This document shows, one piece after another, positions 63,172 through 64,000 of a stretch of DNA of 64,000 nt. The stretch covers positions 1-64,000 of the forward strand of contig RECG01000013.1 in the NCBI GenBank assembly GCA_007692425.1, written 5' to 3'. Origin of the DNA: Acholeplasmataceae bacterium (lineage in GTDB: Bacteria > Bacillota_I > Bacilli_A > Acholeplasmatales > Acholeplasmataceae). The number at the start of each line of letters is the position of its first letter. The first letter of the stretch is position 1. Under the pieces are notes generated by a model. That model was given only the letters and a program-made list of their open reading frames with translations, was not told the origin of the DNA and made no database searches. The translations under genes were made by a program, and so were the position numbers.

Positions 63172-64000
63172 TCAATCGCGACGAATGACGGTTTTGTTGC
63201 CTGGCAGGGTAATCATCAACGCGGGGTCGAGGTCACTTCTGCCAATCGTGAAATCGGAGGTCAGGATCTGGGCCCCGCTGGCCAATGCGTCATCGAAACG
63301 TTGTTGATTGAAAACCAGTCCTGAATCAATGCGGGTGCGAACGATGAAACCTTCGTCGACAAGATTGCCGATGGCTTCGATATCAACGCTGTTATGAACG
63401 ACAAAGGCAGCGTGATCGTCGCTGGTGCCGCTGGCATGGACACCGGGAAACATCGCTTGGCTCATCAGGCTGGGGTCCAGGTCCACATAGGGTTGGGTGG
63501 GTCGCCCGGGATGCAAGACGATGATGACCTTGCCCAACAGCGAATGGACGGACGGCCAGCCGTCGTTCTGGATGGTCTCACGCAAGGAAGTCACGTTGCC
63601 ATCAAAAAGATCTGAAGGGCGGAACAGGTGTTGCCCCAAGACATCTTCAAGCAAGAGATCCAGGGCAAGCAGTTCGTCCGTACCGATGTTCTCCAACAAG
63701 GGGTCCAGGACCATCCAGTCATATTTGATCTCGAATAGAATGATGATTGGAATATGGTCAGGATGATGTTCAGAGAATAGTCTTAGTTCCTGCAAGGCCG
63801 GTTCCAAAACAGGGGCGATGCCACTGTTGTCAACCAGGGGCACATGCGTGATTTCAAACTGGCCGTTGCGCAGACGCACATCCCATTCCATGCTGCGGAT
63901 GCCGTTTTCAAACTGGGCGGTCAACGTCTGGTAGCCATATCGTAGTGAACGGGCTTCATCAAAATTCTCGCCCAATCCGACAAAGAGTCTCCCTAGGGCG
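63172..64000 (-). CDS. Ca2+-dependent PI-PLC-like phosphodiesterase, N-terminus cut by window edge
   Basis: Partial: 275 codons are visible and the frame stays open to base 64000. Visible blocks are [15 protein letters not shown] and ITHVPLVDN (second catalytic His region), [23 protein letters not shown], and a late LTSDF, as in bacterial Ca2+-dependent phosphatidylinositol-specific phospholipase C (PI-PLC X-type barrel). The first catalytic His and any signal peptide lie beyond the edge. It lies 40 bases before msrB on the same strand. Confidence 0.75.
   Translation of the reverse strand, partial: ALGRLFVGLGENFDEARSLRYGYQTLTAQFENGIRSMEWDVRLRNGQFEITHVPLVDNSGIAPVLEPALQELRLFSEHHPDHIPIIILFEIKYDWMVLDPLLENIGTDELLALDLLLEDVLGQHLFRPSDLFDGNVTSLRETIQNDGWPSVHSLLGKVIIVLHPGRPTQPYVDLDPSLMSQAMFPGVHASGTSDDHAAFVVHNSVDIEAIGNLVDEGFIVRTRIDSGLVFNQQRFDDALASGAQILTSDFTIGRSDLDPALMITLPGNKTVIRRD

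Noticed and set aside
1-64000. CRISPR arrays, insertion sequences, prophage genes or TGA-as-Trp recoding
   Set aside because: No regularly spaced repeats or transposase/phage proteins were found, and several conserved genes end at TGA, including in ATGA overlaps.

Overview
The window reads as chromosome of a Gram-positive-type, fermentative, low-oxygen bacterium. Supporting signs are PolC-type DNA polymerase III, a T-box RNA leader in front of pheST, lipoprotein signal peptides on the surface proteins, extended -10 promoters, a CcpA/MalR-style regulatory landscape, flavodoxin/ferredoxin proteins and a ferredoxin-linked 2-oxoacid oxidoreductase. TGA is used as a normal stop. No outer-membrane gene is seen. 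The one membrane-anchored surface enzyme has a sortase-like tail without an LPxTG motif. A wall-poor Mollicutes-related lineage with moderate GC (Acholeplasma/Izemoplasma-like) is my inference, not proven by the sequence.

Layout. 1-6.8 kb: tRNA-Leu, fakA, rpmB, then an operon rlmN-rsgA-rpe-thiN-cysteine synthase-like. 6.9-11.2 kb: pheT-pheS behind a Phe T-box, and a BAX-inhibitor-like membrane protein. 11.2-18 kb: polC with a DUF1189 gene, divergent from a TIGR01212 radical SAM gene and an mnmM-like methyltransferase. 18.1-20.7 kb: a three-gene signalling module (ECF sigma factor, membrane anti-sigma candidate, RsgI-like lipoprotein). 20.8-23.6 kb: leuS and acpP.

23.6-51.7 kb is a large alpha-glucan (starch/glycogen/maltodextrin) locus. 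Outside the cell are a membrane-anchored CBM41 pullulanase, a lipoprotein alpha-amylase and a secreted non-catalytic CBM41-like protein. Import is by MalE, a greatly enlarged MalF, and MalG; no ATPase gene is in the window. In the cytosol are glycogen phosphorylase, a second GH13 amylase-like enzyme, type I pullulanase, branching enzyme, GH13 alpha-glucosidase, 4-alpha-glucanotransferase and neopullulanase, plus a GH5 enzyme and a LacI-type regulator. Similar LacI/CcpA-type sites lie in several of the promoters. The parts suggest surface debranching and capture, import of branched maltodextrins, and intracellular phosphorolysis, with branching enzyme allowing a glycogen reserve.

51.7-57.2 kb: a 5'-nucleotidase lipoprotein, a split chromate-transporter pair, a glycerophosphodiester phosphodiesterase and an MFS sugar-type transporter. 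57.3-61.0 kb: an operon of leucine/valine dehydrogenase and a four-subunit 2-oxoacid:ferredoxin oxidoreductase, under a catabolite-type site. 61.1-64 kb: a CAT-family acyltransferase, an HSL-type alpha/beta hydrolase, msrB, and a PI-PLC-like gene cut by the window edge.

The best candidates for something undescribed are the secreted CBM41-like protein heading the malEFG operon together with the enlarged MalF, and the sigma/anti-sigma/RsgI-like lipoprotein module. No CRISPR array, insertion sequence, prophage or rRNA gene was seen, and no gene-free stretch exceeds 300 bases.
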